Shown here: piece by piece, positions 1 to 13,700 of the stretch
Numbering within the stretch: position 1 is the first letter of the stretch
How the letters are laid out: each line of letters opens with the position of its first letter
Origin: Pratylenchus scribneri
Taxonomy: Eukaryota > Nematoda > Chromadorea > Rhabditida > Pratylenchidae
Length of the DNA stretch: 64,000 bases
NCBI GenBank assembly: GCA_030063045.1
Contig: JAQSEB010000001.1
Location: 4,402,001-4,466,000, forward strand
Direction: 5' to 3'
Translations under genes and position numbers: made by a program
Notes under the pieces: generated by a model
The model's input: only the letters and a program-made list of their open reading frames with translations
The model's database searches: none
What the model was told of the DNA's origin: nothing

Positions 1-640
1 CGGAACAAATAAATAAACTTTCCGGAACAAATTAAATAAACTTTCCGGAACAAATAAATAAACTTTCCGGAACAAATTAAATAAACTTTCGGGAACAAAT
101 TAAATAAGCTTTCCGGAACAAATAAATCCGGAACAAATTAAATAAACTTTCCGGAACAAATTAAATAAACTTTCCGGAACAAATTAAATAAACTTTCCGG
201 AACAAATTAAATAAACTTTCGGGAACAAATAAATAAACTTTCCGGAACAAACTACACAAACTTTCCGGAACAAATTAAATAACTTTCCGGAACAACCGGA
301 ACAAATAAATAAACTTTCCGGAACAAATTAAATAACTTTCCGGAACAACCGGAACAAATAAATAAACTTTCCGGAACAATAAACTTTCCGGAACAAATAA
401 ATAAACTTTCCGGAACAAATTAAATAAACTTTCCGGAACAAATTAAATAAACTTTCCGGAACAAATTAAATAAACTTTCCGGAACAAATTAAATAAACTT
501 TCCGGAACAAATTAAATAAACTTTCCGGAACAAATTAAATAAACTTTCGGGAACAAATAAATAAACTTTCTGGAACAAACTACATAAACTTTCCGGAATG
601 AAATAAATAAACTTTCCGGAACAAATTAAATTTTTTAAAA
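1..640. repeat. 23-bp tandem satellite, array 1 (CCGGAACAAATTAAATAAAC-type)
   Basis: About 27 head-to-tail copies of a unit whose core is CCGGAACAAATTAAATAAAC. Some units lack the central AAATT block or are fused as CCGGAACAACCGGAACAA, showing unequal exchange. Divergence is low in the middle and higher at 560-640, where the array decays. It runs off the left edge of the window. The same unit occurs in the reverse orientation at 18655-19015 and as decayed copies at 9575-9690. Confidence 0.97.
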
Positions 641-1194
641 TTTTCTGGACGAAACATATGCTGTGGAGTGTGGACGCTCTCTAAAGGAGCACGATTATAT
701 ATGAGATCGACAACAGAAAGGCGTAAATCAAAAGAACAATTAACAAAACAAAGTGGGGAAGAAAATCCGGGATTTTCAAATTTTATAGCTTATTTTTCTT
801 TCAATTTGCTGCCACTTGAAATGAAAAAAAATATAATTTTATTAAATTTATTTCTTTCAATCAATTAAGTTTGAAATTTTATTGCAAATTCATGAAAATT
901 AAAATTTACAAAAATGAGTAAATTGGTTGTGATAGGTTGAGCAAAGACAAGAAATGGCAATGTTCAAATGAATTCAAATATTATGGAATGTGGGTAAATT
1001 AATTTGAATATTAAAAATATAAAAAAATGTAATGAATTTATATTAAAAACATTTGAGGAAAGGGAATGTGAATGGAAAGAATAAATTCATAATTTGACTT
1101 ATTTCTCGAATGTATAAAATGGGTTGGCAAATTGGCACTGATTTCACTTGACAATATTCTTCGTTCAATCTTCCTTCTTGTTATTCAGTTCAGA
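641..1194. other. AT-rich flank and neurexin 3' UTR
   Basis: Between the satellite and the neurexin stop codon. On the minus strand this should hold the neurexin 3' UTR; a minus-strand AATAAA lies near 848-853 but I cannot tell whether it is the poly(A) signal. A 66-codon open frame at 668-868 has no coding character. Nothing else is recognisable. Confidence 0.4.
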
Positions 1195-1708
1195 TCAGAC
1201 GTACCACTCCTTGAATTCCCTTTTCCTCTGTTGTTGTTGGCCACCTATGCCGGCATTGACCAATGAAGTGGTTTCTCGAAGGCCTCCATTGCCATTGGCC
1301 AAAATCACTCGAGTCGGTTGGCCCCTCTCCGTCGCCCCAATTCCATTCCCAATTTGGCCACCTCCTCCGCCACCATTCCTCAGTAAACTTGTCGTCACCG
1401 TCGCCGTGCCACCTGCCGCCACTGCATTGCGAGCCGTCGTTCCATTGTTCTCAAAATTGGCCATTTGATGTTGCATTTGAGGGGATGCAAATTCATTTGG
1501 CGGAATTGGAGTATAGCCGGCTTTGAAGCCCGGAGGCACTTGATTGGGAGTGGAGCTGATGCCTGCAGCAGCGGCAATTTGTAAGCAAATATGATTGCAT
1601 CGTTTGCCACATCTAAATTGGAATTACAACGAGAATGTGGGCAAAAGAATTACCCGAATACGCAGAGTAGAATGGCCGCAAGCATGACAACGATACTCAA
1701 CGAGCCAA
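1195..1708 (-). CDS. nrx-1: Neurexin transmembrane and cytoplasmic-tail exons
   Basis: Two exons, 1708-1654 and 1612-1195, separated by a 41-bp intron. The first encodes the helix GSLSIVVMLAAILLCVFG, a single membrane span. The second begins with Cys/Lys/Arg-rich GCGKRCNHICLQ, the expected inner-face basic and possibly palmitoylated stretch. About 125 residues follow, rich in Pro, Asn and Gly with a run of six glycines, ending QQQQRKREFKEWYV. The terminal EWYV fits a class II PDZ ligand, as used by neurexins to bind CASK-type scaffolds (family knowledge). The tail is longer than the roughly 55 residues of vertebrate neurexins. Stop codon at 1195-1197. Confidence 0.92.
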
Positions 1709-4700
1709 CTGCAAAAAACAGAATAATTTTTTGGGAAAAATGTGAAAATGGTTTTGGAATTTGGATTTAGGAATGGATTTTAAATAGTTAATTGAATAAT
1801 TTTAAATTACCATAAATGCTCTTTTAAAACATCCAGAGTAATTCTTAAAAATTGAAAAAATTGGAATCTAATTCTTTGATTTTTGGACATTTTTAAACAA
1901 ATTATAGTGGATTTTGTAGAACTTTAAGGAACTAAGAAAATACAATTTTTTTATTCAGATCACACTGCCAGAAGCTATGGGCCCCTCCCTAATCGAGTAT
2001 ACTGTACCTAATAAAATTTGACAGGGAAATGCCATCGGCAATATCATTTTTTCTTTTCGCCATCATTTATTTAGATGATGCCCTTTGGAACATATCCCTT
2101 GTCCCTTCTCAATAAGTAAAAATTCATAGAAGATGGAACTTACTATTTTATTTGTACTCATCAGATTCAATTTTTTGAAATTTTGATTTTATTTTTTTCA
2201 TTTATATGATTGTAAAAAAGATTTAAAAATATATTATTTTTAGGGCTTAAAATTTTATGACAAATTTTGGGGATAACTTGAATTTGGGGTGTTTAAAAAT
2301 GCGGCGAATTGCCTCTGGATCCCCTTAAAAATATGGGCCCCGATAGAGATTGCCTAAATTTGTAATAATTTTTTGGTATTATGATTCAATTTTTCCAAGA
2401 GAATTTATGTCATTTTCATCATTTACCGCCAATCAAGATTTTTTTGTCAAAGCCCAATTGATTTGTCGAAGTCGGCGGGCCAATTGACTGTAAAAATAAA
2501 TAAACTAAAAATATTTTCCATTTTCCACTCTCACCGTTGGCGCCGTATTCTGCGTCCCAAAAGCGGATGCCGCTCCGTTCATTGGTGTGGTTGGACGAAC
2601 GGCGTAAAGTGTTGGATCATCCGGTCCGACCGGAAATCGATGTGCCAATGTGGTGGGCGTTGATGGTGACAATTTTCGCTGGACGGCGGTGGTTGATGCC
2701 GTGGGCGCTGAATTTTTGTTTGTGTGATTCATATTTTAAAAATTAATTTTATTTTGAATTAAAATTTGACAGCCAAATTTTGGCTTTCTTTTCCCCAAGG
2801 CAGAAAGAGAATAAAAAGGGAACAAAGAAAAAAGGAAAAAAAGGAAAAATTTGGAAATTAAAATAGAAAAATATGATAGAAATACTAAAAAATATTTTAT
2901 GCCTTATTTGATAGAAAAAAATTTGTCACCAAATTTGAGCATTAAATTAATTTTTCTAATGAATATTTGCTTTTAATTTAGCAAATTTATATATTGTTTT
3001 CTATATTCAACTGTGATTGAGTGAATTTGATAAAAAACTGACCAAAAATTCTGATCAAAAAAGCAGAAAAATAGGTCAAAATTGGGAAATTTTCGTTTTT
3101 TTGCCATAATTTTCTGATCAATTATGTTTTGTTTTTGGTCAATATTTTTAATTTCAAAATTCTTTTCGAAAAGAGACTAATAAGCTATAATTAATAGATT
3201 AAAATTCGGAAAAGCCCTTTTAATTTTTTTTTTTTTGAAAGATTCTAAAAAATCGACAGCAATTGATTAATGCCCCAAGCAAATTAGGTACTGATGAATT
3301 AATACTGCAAATATAGAAGAACAATGTTCCATCCTTTTTTGCATTCCTTTCATGAATTTCAATAAAAAATATGTAAATGTTCCATTTCTTTACATTTTTG
3401 GCCTGCTCTAAAAGTGCAAATTGGCGAAGGGCACTCGGTGAAAGGAAATTTGGGGAATTTGTGAAATTATTTTGGGGTAATATTTTGGATGTGCTGTGAA
3501 GGGAATTAAGGGTAAATTTGGGGACATTTTGGATAGAAAAAAGAGCAGAAAATTGGAAAAAGTAATTCAAATTCATTCATTCCAGCAGAAAGGGGAGGAA
3601 AAAAGCCAAATCACACGGCAAATTAGCAAAAATATTGGCAGATATTTGGGAATCATTTTTTTGGGATTATAAAAATATTAAAAAAAATTAATTTGCCTAA
3701 AAATATTTTTTCTTTACTTTTTCCCCCAATAAAATGAAATTCACTCAAAAATGCCCTTTAATTTATTTATTTACTTCCAGCACGCACTTTTTATGTAGGA
3801 AAAATTCCAAAATTAAGAAAAAAATAAAAGCGATAGAAAAGTATTAAGGAAAGTTGAAAGTGAAAGATTTTTGGGAAAAATGAAAATTGGCGGACAGATG
3901 AATTAGAACAAAATTTGTTTGACAGAGGCAAAAGGAGAGGAAAGAAAGCCAAATTTTGGGCGACCTTTTTTTTATAAATTTTTATTTTTTTATTAAAATT
4001 TTTTTGCCCTCTACCAAAAGTGAAATGGACGCCCGGTTTCATGTTTGGATCGACCGTGACCAGTTCGGTCGGTTTTGGCATCGTTGTCGTCTTTACGGTC
4101 GTCATTTTCATTGTTTTTGGTGCCATCGTCGTTGTTGTGGTCTCTGTTGATTTCGCTGTTGTTTTTGTCACTTTTTGTGTACTGCTTGAACTTTTCGTCA
4201 TCGTTGTCTTCTTTTCCTCCCTTTCCTTTGGCCAATTCCTTTGTTGGCCAGATTCCCCCACTATTTTTGTTGGCCTCAATTTCTGCCATTTCCGCACTCC
4301 ATCTTGGCCCAATCTTCGGCCATCTGGCCATGTCCTCGTTCGCATTGGCCATCCACCCACTGGTTCATAATATCCTCCTGCTCCCTGGCTTTTGTCCCCA
4401 GTGGCTGAATTTTGTTGGAATCGTTGGCGTTGGGCGGCCAATAATTCGAGTTGTTCACGGCTACCTGGCATTTGGGTGGACCGGTTGATGGAGGAGTCGA
4501 CGGCGGCGGATGAGGAAGAAGATCGCCGGGAGGAGGAATCGGAGGATTTGGAGGAGGAGGAAGAATTGGCAGCTGCAAAATTGCCAATAAAAAATGTTTG
4601 GTGACTACTATTTGGAGGTTTCAGGGATGCCAAATTTAATTGACGGATTAATATTCATATTTATTCTTTAATTTATTTAATTTATAACTTCAATTCCTTA

Positions 4701-7700
4701 TCTCAAGATCGAGGCCTATATTACCGAATGATTATGTGAATATATTCATTAAAATAACATAAGAAATTTTCTCTAATCAATGAACAATTTTTCAATAAAA
4801 TACACCTTTTAGTCAACCGAAAAAATTATGATCAAAATTTAATGTGTTTAGATTCAAAAATTCATTTAATTGCATCTCATTAAAAAGGGATATTTTTCAA
4901 TTTCTCTATTTTTTGAAGGAAATCCAATAGGTAATAAGAAAAATGGACTTATTCAAGTTTGTTTTTGTTTATGATTGTTTATTGACTTCTTAATCCATGT
5001 ATTAATAAAATTTTGGGTGAATTTGTCTATATTCTAATTCTATATTAATTCTGGATTTAATATATCTACAATTCTAGCGTGGGGTTGAATAATGGATATT
5101 CCCTAAAAAGGAGAGAGGAGGGTGGCTGAAATGGGTGGCTTTTTCCCGTTGCCACTTTTTTTTTGTTCGATTTGCATTTGCCGCGTCAAAAAAATCAAAT
5201 TATTTGCCGCCGGCACATTCAACTTTTTCCTTCCCTGTGCCTATCTTTTTTCCCTTTTCAATGAAAAATGCCGCCATCCAATTAAATTTAATTGGTCATT
5301 CGTCGCCCAATAGATGAGATTTTTGTAAATAATTTTTGGTATTTTTGAGAAACTTTTTAATAAATTTTTTGGATTATTCGAGGAAGTTGGATGGAAAATG
5401 TGAGTGGTTAATAAATTGGAGTGAATTGTGCAGTGTGATGAGTGTAAAATGTGCCAAAATGATTTGAAAATGTTGGAATAATTTTAATATAAATATTTTA
5501 TTGTTGTGAATTATTTGGATTATTTAAAAATTTAAAAGCAAAATAATTTCAATTTCGACTTTTTAAAAAACATCAGGAGATGACATCCATTTTCGATTTA
5601 TTTCTTTTCTGTCCGAAATTTCGATTTTCGAAAAATTTGACCCTCCGAAATTTCGATTTTCGAAAAATTTGACCCTCAGAAATTTAGATTTTCGAAAAAT
5701 TTGACCCTCAGAAATTTCGATTTTCAAAAAATTTGACCCTCAGAAATTTAGATTTTCGAAAAATTTGACCCTCAGAAATTTCGATTTTCAAAAAATTTGA
5801 CCCTCCGAAATTGGCACATAAAAGTTAGAGACCGGCAAGATGTCATCTGCGGGATTCCGGACCGGATTTCGGATTGGGTAAATTTGGGCCGGATCAAACA
5901 AAAAAGCTCCGGATTTGGCCGGATTTTTTAAAAATCTCATAAAATGTGCCGGATTCCGGACCGGATCCAGTTATAAAAATCCGGATTCCGGATTCTGGCA
6001 AAAATGGCCGGATCCGGCAAAAATCCGGTCCGGTGCCGGTCTCTAATAAAAGTATATAAAAGAACGTTGAAATATTGACAAAAACTATTAGAAAATAAAG
6101 TAAAAATTATGATTTGAATTTTTATTTGATGCATTTCTGTGAGAATTTGATGAGAGGATAAATAAATTTTAGTGTGAATGAATTGGGGAGGAGAAGAAAA
6201 AGTGCGTGCTGGAGTGCTTTTTCATAGTGGGATGGGCACATTTTTGGGGGATATGCTTTTTGGATTCTTAATGGACTTCAAACTTTTTTTGGTGGATGGG
6301 GTGCCATTGCCGTGCCAGTGCCGCCTAAAAGGAAATCTAAGAAAGTTTTGAGAAGAAAGAGCCAATTTTGAGTAAAACTTTTGTGAGGAGGAGGAGGGTA
6401 ATATAGCGTGATGAAAATGATTATTATTTATTATTATTTGGCATTTCCATCCATCCTTTTGGAAATTGGCAATTTGTTGGAAATGTTTTATTAAGGCCCA
6501 AAAACAAAAATAATATTGGGTTGGCCAATTGGAGAAAAAGGAAAGGTGGCTTTTAGGGTAAGATAGAGTTCTCTCCCATTTTTGTGTATGAAAATTGACA
6601 CCTTTTTTGTGGCGGTAAAATAGGTTTATGTGCCCTTCGGCTTCCAAAAAGTGAATTAAATCCATAAAATGGGCAATTGAGACGGTTCGAAAAAAAAATA
6701 AAATTTATTTAGTATATTTATCGTAGGGAAAAATGGCATCAAAAATATTGGAATATTTGTTCCACCCAAAAATAATAAAAAATGTCCCCAAAAATAATAA
6801 AAATTGTTGGCCGAATTTATGGCCAATTGAAGCGTGCAAAAAGTGCAAAAAAATGGGCGAATGCGAAAAGAAAGAGGAGGCCAAAAATGTAAGCAAAAAA
6901 TATGGAATTGGGCAAAAATGGGCATTTTGAAGACACACAAAAAGCGCCGGAATAAAAAAACAAAACATCAAATTGACGGACACATTTTTATGAAATTGGA
7001 AATGAAAAGCAGCAAAAAATGTGAAAAAGATGGGAAATATTTTTATTATTGGAAAAAAAAAGAATATTTGAGGGGAAAAATGGCCAAAATTGGCCAAAAT
7101 AATTGAATAATAATTTAAAATTTTGAACCAACCACTTTTTGGAATATTTGAGCCTTTTTGGGTGGTTGAAGATGGTTTGGCACTGCTACTGGACTTGGTG
7201 GTGGTGGAGAAAGTTGATTTGGATGTTGGCTGAGTTGACGGAGATGTTTGGGTTGTGCTGGGCAAATTTGTGGTCGATGTTAGGGCCAAAGGACGTTGGA
7301 ATGGTTTGGAGACAATTGGCGTGAAGAAGCCTAAAAAATTTAATTTAAATTAAATTTTTGAATTTTTCCTATTTTTTAAATATGAAAATTGATATTTTAA
7401 AGATATTTTTCCGAATTTAATTTTCACTTTTTTGAGTAGTCTTTTTTCCCTCATTTTCCTCCTTCTCCTCAAAATTGTATTCTTCGGCGGAATTTGCCAA
7501 AAAATTGGAAGCAAATTTTGGAGCCGGAATTTGGACGAATTGTTCTCGGCACTTTGGAGCATTCCAGTCGATGAGGCAAAGGATTGGCAAGGCAGTGGAT
7601 GATGAGGAGGCCAACAAATTTGGGGACGAAGAAGTTGAATCCCCGGCCATTCAAATATTTTTTAAATATTTTTGGGGTGAAAATGGTTTAAAGCTTAAGA

Positions 7701-10700
7701 AGAAAATGGAGAAATTAATCGCGAATGAATGGCCAAAAATTGTGAAAAAATAAATGGACATCATTACATCATCTGGATTAGATATACAGTACTGATTTTT
7801 ACCAATAAAAATATGAAGAGTACCATATAAAATTCTATTAAAATTTTCCGAGAGTCGGTTACAATATAGAGAGAGGTAAATATTAACTGATTAAATAATA
7901 CCAGATTCATGTACAAACACCCATGAAACCCAAGAAAGCTCTAAAAAATATATTTTTGGGGCTTCAATTCTAAAGGATTGGCAATAAATGAATTGAAAAG
8001 AAGCAAATCCCCAAAATTTTAATTTATAAGCGATTTATTCGTCAAAAATTAAATATTTCCTTTGTCGCAAAGATAAAGGGCAAAAAGGAAGTGGCAGAAT
8101 ATTAAATTAGATATGACATTGATTTGAAAGAGATGGCCAAGAAGATAAAAATCTTTGCGCCATCGAAGAGTTAATCCTCATCGAATATTTGGTGCCGAGG
8201 GCCCCGGATGAAGATGGAGTGCCGAGATGGGCACAAAAAGGAAAGGAAGTGGGGGAAATGGATGGATTTAAGGCGAATATTGGGATTGGGATGACACCCA
8301 CCAAATGTGCCCTTTCCCCCTCTATTGGCCACATTTGGCCCAAAAATGGGGGGTTGATGGTTGACTGGCACATTTTTGTGCCCTTTCCCCTTCAAAGGGC
8401 TTAAAGATGTTCAGCAGTAGAGGGGCGAAGAAGCCATGGAATAAAACGAAGTAAGGAGAGGATATATTCCCGTGGGACATGTACCCGCCGGCAGTTTGCC
8501 ATTCTGCCCCGCGAGGCGCGAGGCAATAGCTGCGCCCTTTGATAAGGAAGAAAGCGCATGAAAAGTCAAAAAAGGCCGAAGATGGCGAGCGAAGGCATAG
8601 GCCCAAACTCAATGGCCAAAATGGCCTTCTTTTCTTGCCATTGCCTTCTTGACCTCATCCATCCTTCTCCTTATCCACTTTGACCGCGCGCTTTCAAGAA
8701 GGCCTTTTTTGGGCAAAGTGGCGAGAGGGAATCAATGTGGCTCAAAGTCAAAGAGGCATTGGCCAAGGAATTTGGCTGGATTGGATGGGAAAAATGCCCG
8801 CTAGGGGATTCATTCCAATGGGCCAATTCACACTTTTGCGCCCATTCTTGACTTTTTGAGTCAAAAAGGCCAAGGGGAATTGTGGCCTTTGTGCCATTGT
8901 TGAAGGAGGCAAAAATGGCACAAAGGTTAAGGAAAAGGGGGAGGAAGGAAATTGGGAAGAGGATGGATGCTGTTTTTCTGGGAATGAGCTAGGCAAAATT
9001 GGCCATTGACAAAAATGAGGCGAACAAATTTAGAAGATCGGCATTTTAGCCAATATTGGAAAGGAAATAGGCCAAAAATGGCAAAAAAATGAGTAAAAGG
9101 AATTGGAGTGAATGAAGGAAGGTAGGGAAAGTTGGAAGCCACCGACGTTTTTTGTTTGCTTTAATGGCCGCCCATTTATTTTAAAGAGCAATTTGAATGG
9201 AAAGGGTGAAGGGGAAAAGCGAAATTGCAGCTTCCTTTCCGGCCATTTTTCCTTATATAAAACCAACCATTTCGACTTTTTGGCCAACAACATTTTTCTA
9301 ACCGCCATTTTTTGTTGGGTCCCCAGCGGGTGGTCCTTCCTTTTATTTATACTTTTTAGTTTTTAACCCGCATTTTTGGGAGCCACCTCCCTTGAGGGGG
9401 AAAGTATGGGGTTGAATGGGAGAGGGCAGAATAAAATTCCCTCTGGGGAATAGGGACCTACTAAAAAGATATTATATCTTTTTAAGTAAAGATATTTATT
9501 CGAATTGTATTTAAATTTATCTTGATACTATTATATATGCTTTATTCCTCGAGCCAATGACGAATATGCTAAATAAATCCGCTGTTTTCCGGAAAGTTTA
9601 TTTTTGTTTCGGAAAGTTTATTTTTTCTGAGTTTATTTTTCTGGTTTTTCCAGTTATTCTATTAAGTTTATTTTTTATTCCGGAAAGTTTTAATTCTGCC
9701 TGGTCTAAAAAAATAATTATACTTGTTTTTGCTTTAAAAAATGAATTAGCCTTTTTACGAGAACCAAGCGCAAAAAAATGTCATATAAAATTATTTGGGG
9801 ACAAAAGATGCGCAGAATTTGACTTTTTGGAAGGGAAAAATGTAAAATTGAAAGGCTAGTGGGGGAAGACGCGCGAAATGGGAAATTTATGCAAATCGGC
9901 GACCATCGCCTCATTCAAGTGCCACCAAACAACTTTGAAGGGAGAGGCACACAAATTAGGAGACCATTGAGAGGAGAAAAAGGAGGAAGCTGCTTGAATT
10001 TGTCCTTTGGGAATTGTTGAATGTGGAATGGAAGAAGAAATGGTTGGAAATGCAACATTTGAATTTACTGGAAGGCAAAATGGAGAAAAGATGGTGTTTG
10101 TTTCATTTAAATGGGGGAAATGATTTATTCATCTGGGCTACTGTTGGGATGGGATGATGGCTTATCCTTCGATATTAATAAAAAATTTATATTTTGAATT
10201 GGGCTATAAATTAAGTGAAAGAATGGATTCCTCACTGTTTGGGACGATATACAATGGATTTTGGAAAGAAAAATGGGAATTTGACTGTAAGAATTTATGA
10301 TATTGAAAATTGGTCAATCAATTTTAAATGTATTTATTGACAATTCTAGCCATTAACCAACCAAGAAGAAGGTGGGCATCTGGGAAGGTGGGAAGGAAAA
10401 AGGTGGAAGAAAAGAAAAAGATGGCCAACAAACAAAACGCTCTCCCGAATCCATTTGTTGGGAGGGGAATATGCGGTGTTTTGGCAGCTGGGAAGGAAAC
10501 CCCGTCTTGTTGGTCTTGGCCCATGGCGCGTCGAGTTTTCCGCTTCTTAGCCCCTTTTTGGGGCGGCCATGGCAACATCCTTCTGGATTGGATTGAATGA
10601 GGGCAAATGGGCTTAAGGTTGGGCCAAATGCCGGAAATGGGCGCAAAAGGGGGATTTGAATTTGGAAGGAGCATTTTGGAAGAAATGTGGATTAAATGAA

Positions 10701-13700
10701 TTGGACGAATAAATAAAATGGAAGAATTGGAGGGAATAAATGGCATAAAAATTGGTGAATAAATTAGTCACCGAAAAATAAAGTTTTCGCATTTTTATTG
10801 AATATTAAGAATGGGAGAATTCTTTAGGGAAGCCAATTTTGATGAATAAATGGAAAAATAATTTCCGGTAAAATATTGAATAGAAAATTAAAAAAAGGCA
10901 AACGGAAGGATTTGATTGTGCGACCTTTGAATGAATGAAAAATGAATGAATGAATAGAATCGAAAGATTATTAAAGTGTCCCAATTGGGATTATTAGTCA
11001 AATATGTCAGTAAATTTGGGAAAATGTGAAAAAATCATTAGTCTAAATTCAATCGGGAATAATGATAACTTAAAAAATTTTAAATATATAAAAAAATGGT
11101 TGGATAATGTGGCTTTTGGCTTATTGGATTGGGACATTGGACACCAAAAAGGTACAATGTAAGGGGACTGGTGAATTGGATGAAGGAAACTGGATTGGAA
11201 GGAAAGAATGGAGGGTGGCCAATGCCAAACCCTTACGCCCCTTCTTTTATGGCCAATATATGGCACCAGTCCATAATGCCATATTGTGCCCGAATTGTTT
11301 ATTGGGAATGGGGCGAGACCTCCATTCAAATATAATTAAGCCAAAAATTGGCAAAAAAGCCAGCAAATTTGAGGGGGAAGGGAGCAACAGATTAATATGG
11401 GGAGACACATTAATTGGAAGGCAATTTGGCTCTGAATTTATGGCCATAATTGGCTGCAGGGCTCAAATTCTGAGAAGTAAAATGGAAGAAGGAGTGAGTC
11501 TATTTCCATTTCTGTCAAATTTAATTTAATATGGAATATTCCTCAACAATTCAATTAACTGACCAGATTGTTTTAGATGGAAAGTGAATGAATATATTTT
11601 ATTTTAAAAAATTCTATAAAAAAATCTAAAAATAATTTCCTAGTCAAGGCATTTGACAAAAATTCGACCCATAATTAATTTAAATATGTATATCAAGAAT
11701 TTAATTCAATTTAAAAACCTATGATACTTAAAAATGGTGAAGGATTTTATTGGCGCAATTGCGCGAAATATTTTTTATATACTAATACAAATCACATTGT
11801 TATGATTAATTTAATTTAGGAAGCGTAATTTACCTAAAAATTAGAAAAATTTTTCGCATCGAAAAATAATAAAATTTGGGGCCATATAACTTGCGGCCTA
11901 GATTATGCCTAGGATGGCCCCTAATATTGTCCTGATGGTGATGGCCAAATCATAATTTTTTAAGATTCTAATGAATCGAGCCCTAAGTCCTAATCCTAAC
12001 CTGTGCTAAATCCTAAAAGCCTCTTATAATATTAGGTTATGGTCAAGTTATATGGCCTTAAAAATACATTAATTTTAGAAAAATTTTCGGCAAATTAATT
12101 TTTTAACCACAAAGAATCCTCTAATTTCAATTAAAAATATCAATTTTCATCATTTAATATTTCTAATAACAAATTAACATTCGCAAATTCATTTATCCTC
12201 CCAATAAAACTCACTGTCTTCTGGAGTTGGTTCTGGCTCACAAGAATGCGGGGAAATGGCACTTTGCCTATTATTAAAACAACCCAATGGGGCTTTTGTG
12301 AAGAATGAATCGTTGTAGGCAAATTGTTGGGCAGAAAGAGGAGGCAAAGAAGGCGAAAAAAATGACAATGGATTGGCCGTGGCAAATGGCTTAAATAATT
12401 TTGAGAATTAATTTTATTCATAAATCCAGACAATTTTAAAAGGAATAAAAAATGAGAAAATGACAACAAATTGTGGATTCCGGTCAACTTTGGGGCCCAA
12501 ATTCGGAAATGGCCAAGGGTGAAAAGGGAAAATGCCGTCGCTGAAATGACATTTTTTGGCCATAATTTGCAAATTTTGGCCAACAAAATTGCATTTTTGT
12601 GTTGGTCACAGCGGGAAAAAGATTAAGTGGTTGAGGGGCAAAAAAAAGAGTTTAAAGGACTTCAAATTGAGGGAAAAAAACATTTATAATATTTCTGAAT
12701 AAAAATGTTTTTAGCCTTGGAAAGAAAATAATGAGTTTTGGTCAGGGAATGGGAGTAGGGGCGCATTTATGTTGGCCATTTTTCCAAATTGCTTATGCCT
12801 TTTAAAATTAGCTCAATTTATATCTAATTTTATTGTATTTTCTTATTTCCTTTTGACTTTAATATTTACATTTAGACCCATTTATTTTATTAATAAGTGA
12901 TTCCTCAAAAATCGAATATTTTTTAAATTTATTTTCATTGAAAATGAACACCAAAATTGGGTATTTTAGTCTCAATGTGGGGGAATTTAGTTAGGGGAAA
13001 AGCTGAGTTTAGCACAGAAAATGAATGGCAAAAAGGGCGGAAAAAGAGGATGTGCCGCCTCTAAGCTGGCAGCATTGGCCGCCTAATTAGTTTTGGGTGC
13101 GAGGAGTTGGTGGTGGCCAACCCATCCATCCATCCATCCATTTTAGCGTCAAAACCAATGGAAGTGAGGAAATTGGAATTTAGAGGCTAATCCAATTGGC
13201 ACCAAAAGCAAAGGAGGGAAAATGGCACATAAAGTTTGGGGTAGGGATTAAAGTTGCAAAAACAATTTTTCGAATGAATGAACGCAATTTCCTGTTGGCC
13301 ATTCCTTCCCCAAATGCATTTGGCATTTTCCCCCATCAATCCTTGGTCAATATTTATTTATTTATTTCATTGGACATTTCTGCCTCAATTCCCTTCCAAA
13401 ATTCATCAATAAATATTTTTGGTGGCTAATTGTCAAAAATTGGCTAATAAATTTGACCGAACAATTTGTGCTATTTTTATTTTTACAAATTCAAATTGAA
13501 TTTAATTTTATTTATTTTCCTCACCTCATTTATGGCCAAAAATTGTTTTTCTGTTTCCATTTTTGCGGATGATGCCAACATTTTTGGTGCTTTTGTTGTT
13601 TTCCAATGGAATCGAAGTTGTTCTTCGATGGGTCGAAAATTGGCTGAAAATTGAGGAATGATTTAAAATAAAATATATTATAAAAATTAGGTCGAAAATG

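Larger units (their letters stand above)
4573..7135. other. Neurexin stalk intron carrying tandem repeat and MITE
   Basis: Intron of about 2.56 kb between exons 7330-7136 and 4572-4015. It holds the 32-bp array at 5605-5815 and the MITE at 5826-6045, listed separately. The rest is AT-rich and unassigned. Minus-strand open frames at 6222-6665 and 6656-6940 are Phe-rich translations of AT-rich sequence. Confidence 0.6.
7651..13524. other. Unresolved interior of neurexin gene (5.9 kb)
   Basis: Family architecture predicts the rest of LNS5, EGF3 and LNS6 here on the minus strand. I could not find an exon with the DGxWH and GG landmarks of LNS domains or the cysteine spacing of EGF3. Two segments with good splice signals are possible exons: about 12220-12275 (TAG acceptor, GTGAGT donor) and about 12460-12537 (TTTCAG acceptor). 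Neither could be placed in phase. The long minus-strand frames at 8107-8612, 10324-10746 and 10994-11329 do not resemble neurexin. Confidence 0.5.

Noticed and set aside
3956..4604. Plus-strand open frames opposite the neurexin stalk exon
   Set aside because: They are antisense shadows of the Ser/Thr-rich exon 4572-4015, whose minus-strand reading fits splice phase and the membrane-proximal stalk.
8460..8610. GC-rich patch resembling an RNA gene
   Set aside because: I tried to fold a tRNA-like cloverleaf around CCCGCGAGGCGCGAGGC but found no matching acceptor stem or anticodon loop.
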